Positions 5,311 through 5,950 of a stretch of 5,950 nt of DNA are shown piece after piece. The stretch comes from CAZIPZ01 sp964541075. Lineage in GTDB: Bacteria; Acidobacteriota; Terriglobia; 20CM-2-55-15. The DNA lies in the NCBI GenBank assembly GCA_964541075.1, contig CAZIPZ010000221.1, positions 1-5,950 of the forward strand, read 5' to 3'. The notes under the pieces are model-generated. The model made no database searches. It saw only the letters and a program-made list of their open reading frames with translations, and was not told the origin of the DNA. Numbering within the stretch: the stretch's first letter is position 1; each line of letters opens with the position of its first letter. The position numbers and the translations under genes are program-made.

Positions 5311-5950
5311 ATGAATAGTCTGGTCACAGCGTCTGCCAATATTCAACTTGACGATCTGCTCGAAGACGTCTGCATCTTAATTCAGCTGACACAAATTCAA
5401 TACGATCAATCGGTTACACACTACGGAGCCGTCGGCAGTGTGCTCTCCGAAGACATCACTCTGCGGGACTTGTCACCTTTGATTTATCCCCAAGGGTCGA
5501 TGCGGCTGCAGACGACTGTGCGGCCCTGGCGCTACCTGGAATTTGATCTCGACCTCGTACTCCGGCTTGCACTGTCTCGCAATGCCAGCCCAAGTCAGGT
5601 CTATGACCTCGTCGCCCAGTGCCTGAACCGGAACAAGCTCTATCGTGATCGGCTCGAACTATTGCCCAGGTGCTTGCGAATAAACTACGCCGGCGACTTT
5701 CATCTCGACATAATCCCGGCAATTCCCGATTACGAGAAGGGCGGGACGTTCCTCTTCATTCCCGACCGCGAAAGAAAGGAATGGAAGGGCAGCAACCCCG
5801 AAGGTTTCGCCATCATGTTCGATCAGGTCTGCGCGAAACAAACTTTCATCAAAGCCGAACGGCAGCTCAAGCCGGTGCCGCCACATTTACCCTCGAACGA
5901 ACGGCCAACCCTCAAGCGCGACGTGCAGCTCTGGAAGCGACATCGCGATG
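5311..5950 (+). CDS. CD-NTase: CBASS cyclic-oligonucleotide synthase (cGAS/DncV-like), 3' end beyond window
   Basis: The 213 visible residues contain the nucleotidyltransferase core of the OAS/cGAS superfamily. The nucleotide-binding IYPQGSMRLQTTVRP block is at residues 58-72 (Gly62-Ser63), the metal-binding pair is in EFDLDLVLRL (Asp79 and Asp81), and the third carboxylate is in FHLDIIPAIPD (Asp133). A later LKRDVQLWKRHRD helix (201-213) is typical of bacterial CD-NTases. These enzymes make cyclic di- or trinucleotides on phage infection, which switch on a dedicated effector, here most plausibly the patatin phospholipase. Full-length members are roughly 300-400 residues, so one third or more is missing. 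I cannot assign a clade or product; the YPQGS...EFDLDLV pattern resembles clades other than DncV itself. It is transcribed divergently from the effector operon, with its own promoter and ribosome binding site. CBASS cyclase and effector are more often in one operon, so this layout is notable. Confidence 0.93.
   Translation, partial: MNSLVTASANIQLDDLLEDVCILIQLTQIQYDQSVTHYGAVGSVLSEDITLRDLSPLIYPQGSMRLQTTVRPWRYLEFDLDLVLRLALSRNASPSQVYDLVAQCLNRNKLYRDRLELLPRCLRINYAGDFHLDIIPAIPDYEKGGTFLFIPDRERKEWKGSNPEGFAIMFDQVCAKQTFIKAERQLKPVPPHLPSNERPTLKRDVQLWKRHRD

Overview
The window reads as part of a bacterial genomic island that interrupts a comM-type gene and carries an anti-phage signalling module. No ribosomal RNA or other lineage marker is present. 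Composition is moderate-GC, ribosome binding sites and sigma70-like promoters are conventional, and the ComM fragment has the general look of Acidobacteriota or Proteobacteria proteins. I cannot name the organism.

Left edge (1-568, minus strand): the Walker A to Walker B part of a ComM/YifB Mg-chelatase-like AAA+ ATPase runs off the left edge. Its 5' half is missing: family resemblance stops just upstream of the Walker A loop, and the frame closes at a TGA at 569-571 with no usable start. This is the likely chromosome/island junction. Positions 520-707 then hold short repeats and possible element-end sequence but no gene. A 74-residue protein of unknown function (722-946, minus), a gene-free stretch (947-1242) and a 282-residue protein of unknown family (1243-2091, plus) follow.

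Middle (2117-3067, minus): an FRG-domain gene is followed, in the same frame directly after its stop codon, by a headless lamin-tail-domain (LTD) remnant.

Right half (3158-5950): this is the core of the window. Going leftward on the minus strand are an XRE-type helix-turn-helix regulator, an ImmA/IrrE-type HExxH metallopeptidase (ATGA overlap with the regulator) and a patatin-like phospholipase (3 bp after the peptidase), forming a compact operon. Going rightward, divergently, is a CD-NTase (cGAS/DncV-like cyclic-oligonucleotide synthase) cut by the window end. Cyclase plus patatin phospholipase is the signature of a CBASS abortive-infection system: infection would trigger second-messenger synthesis, which would activate the phospholipase to degrade the host membrane. 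The 125-bp divergent region holds two copies of a 17-bp direct repeat placed on a good sigma70 promoter. This suggests that the XRE protein represses both arms and that the metallopeptidase relieves repression by cleaving it. The FRG gene lies on the same strand 90 bp beyond the phospholipase and may be an accessory or a neighbouring defence gene.

An assembly gap of ten Ns (5037-5046) splits the XRE gene. The two flanks share a 3-bp overlap, and collapsing it restores one continuous 119-codon frame with a normal family motif, so the gene is probably intact and the gap an artefact.
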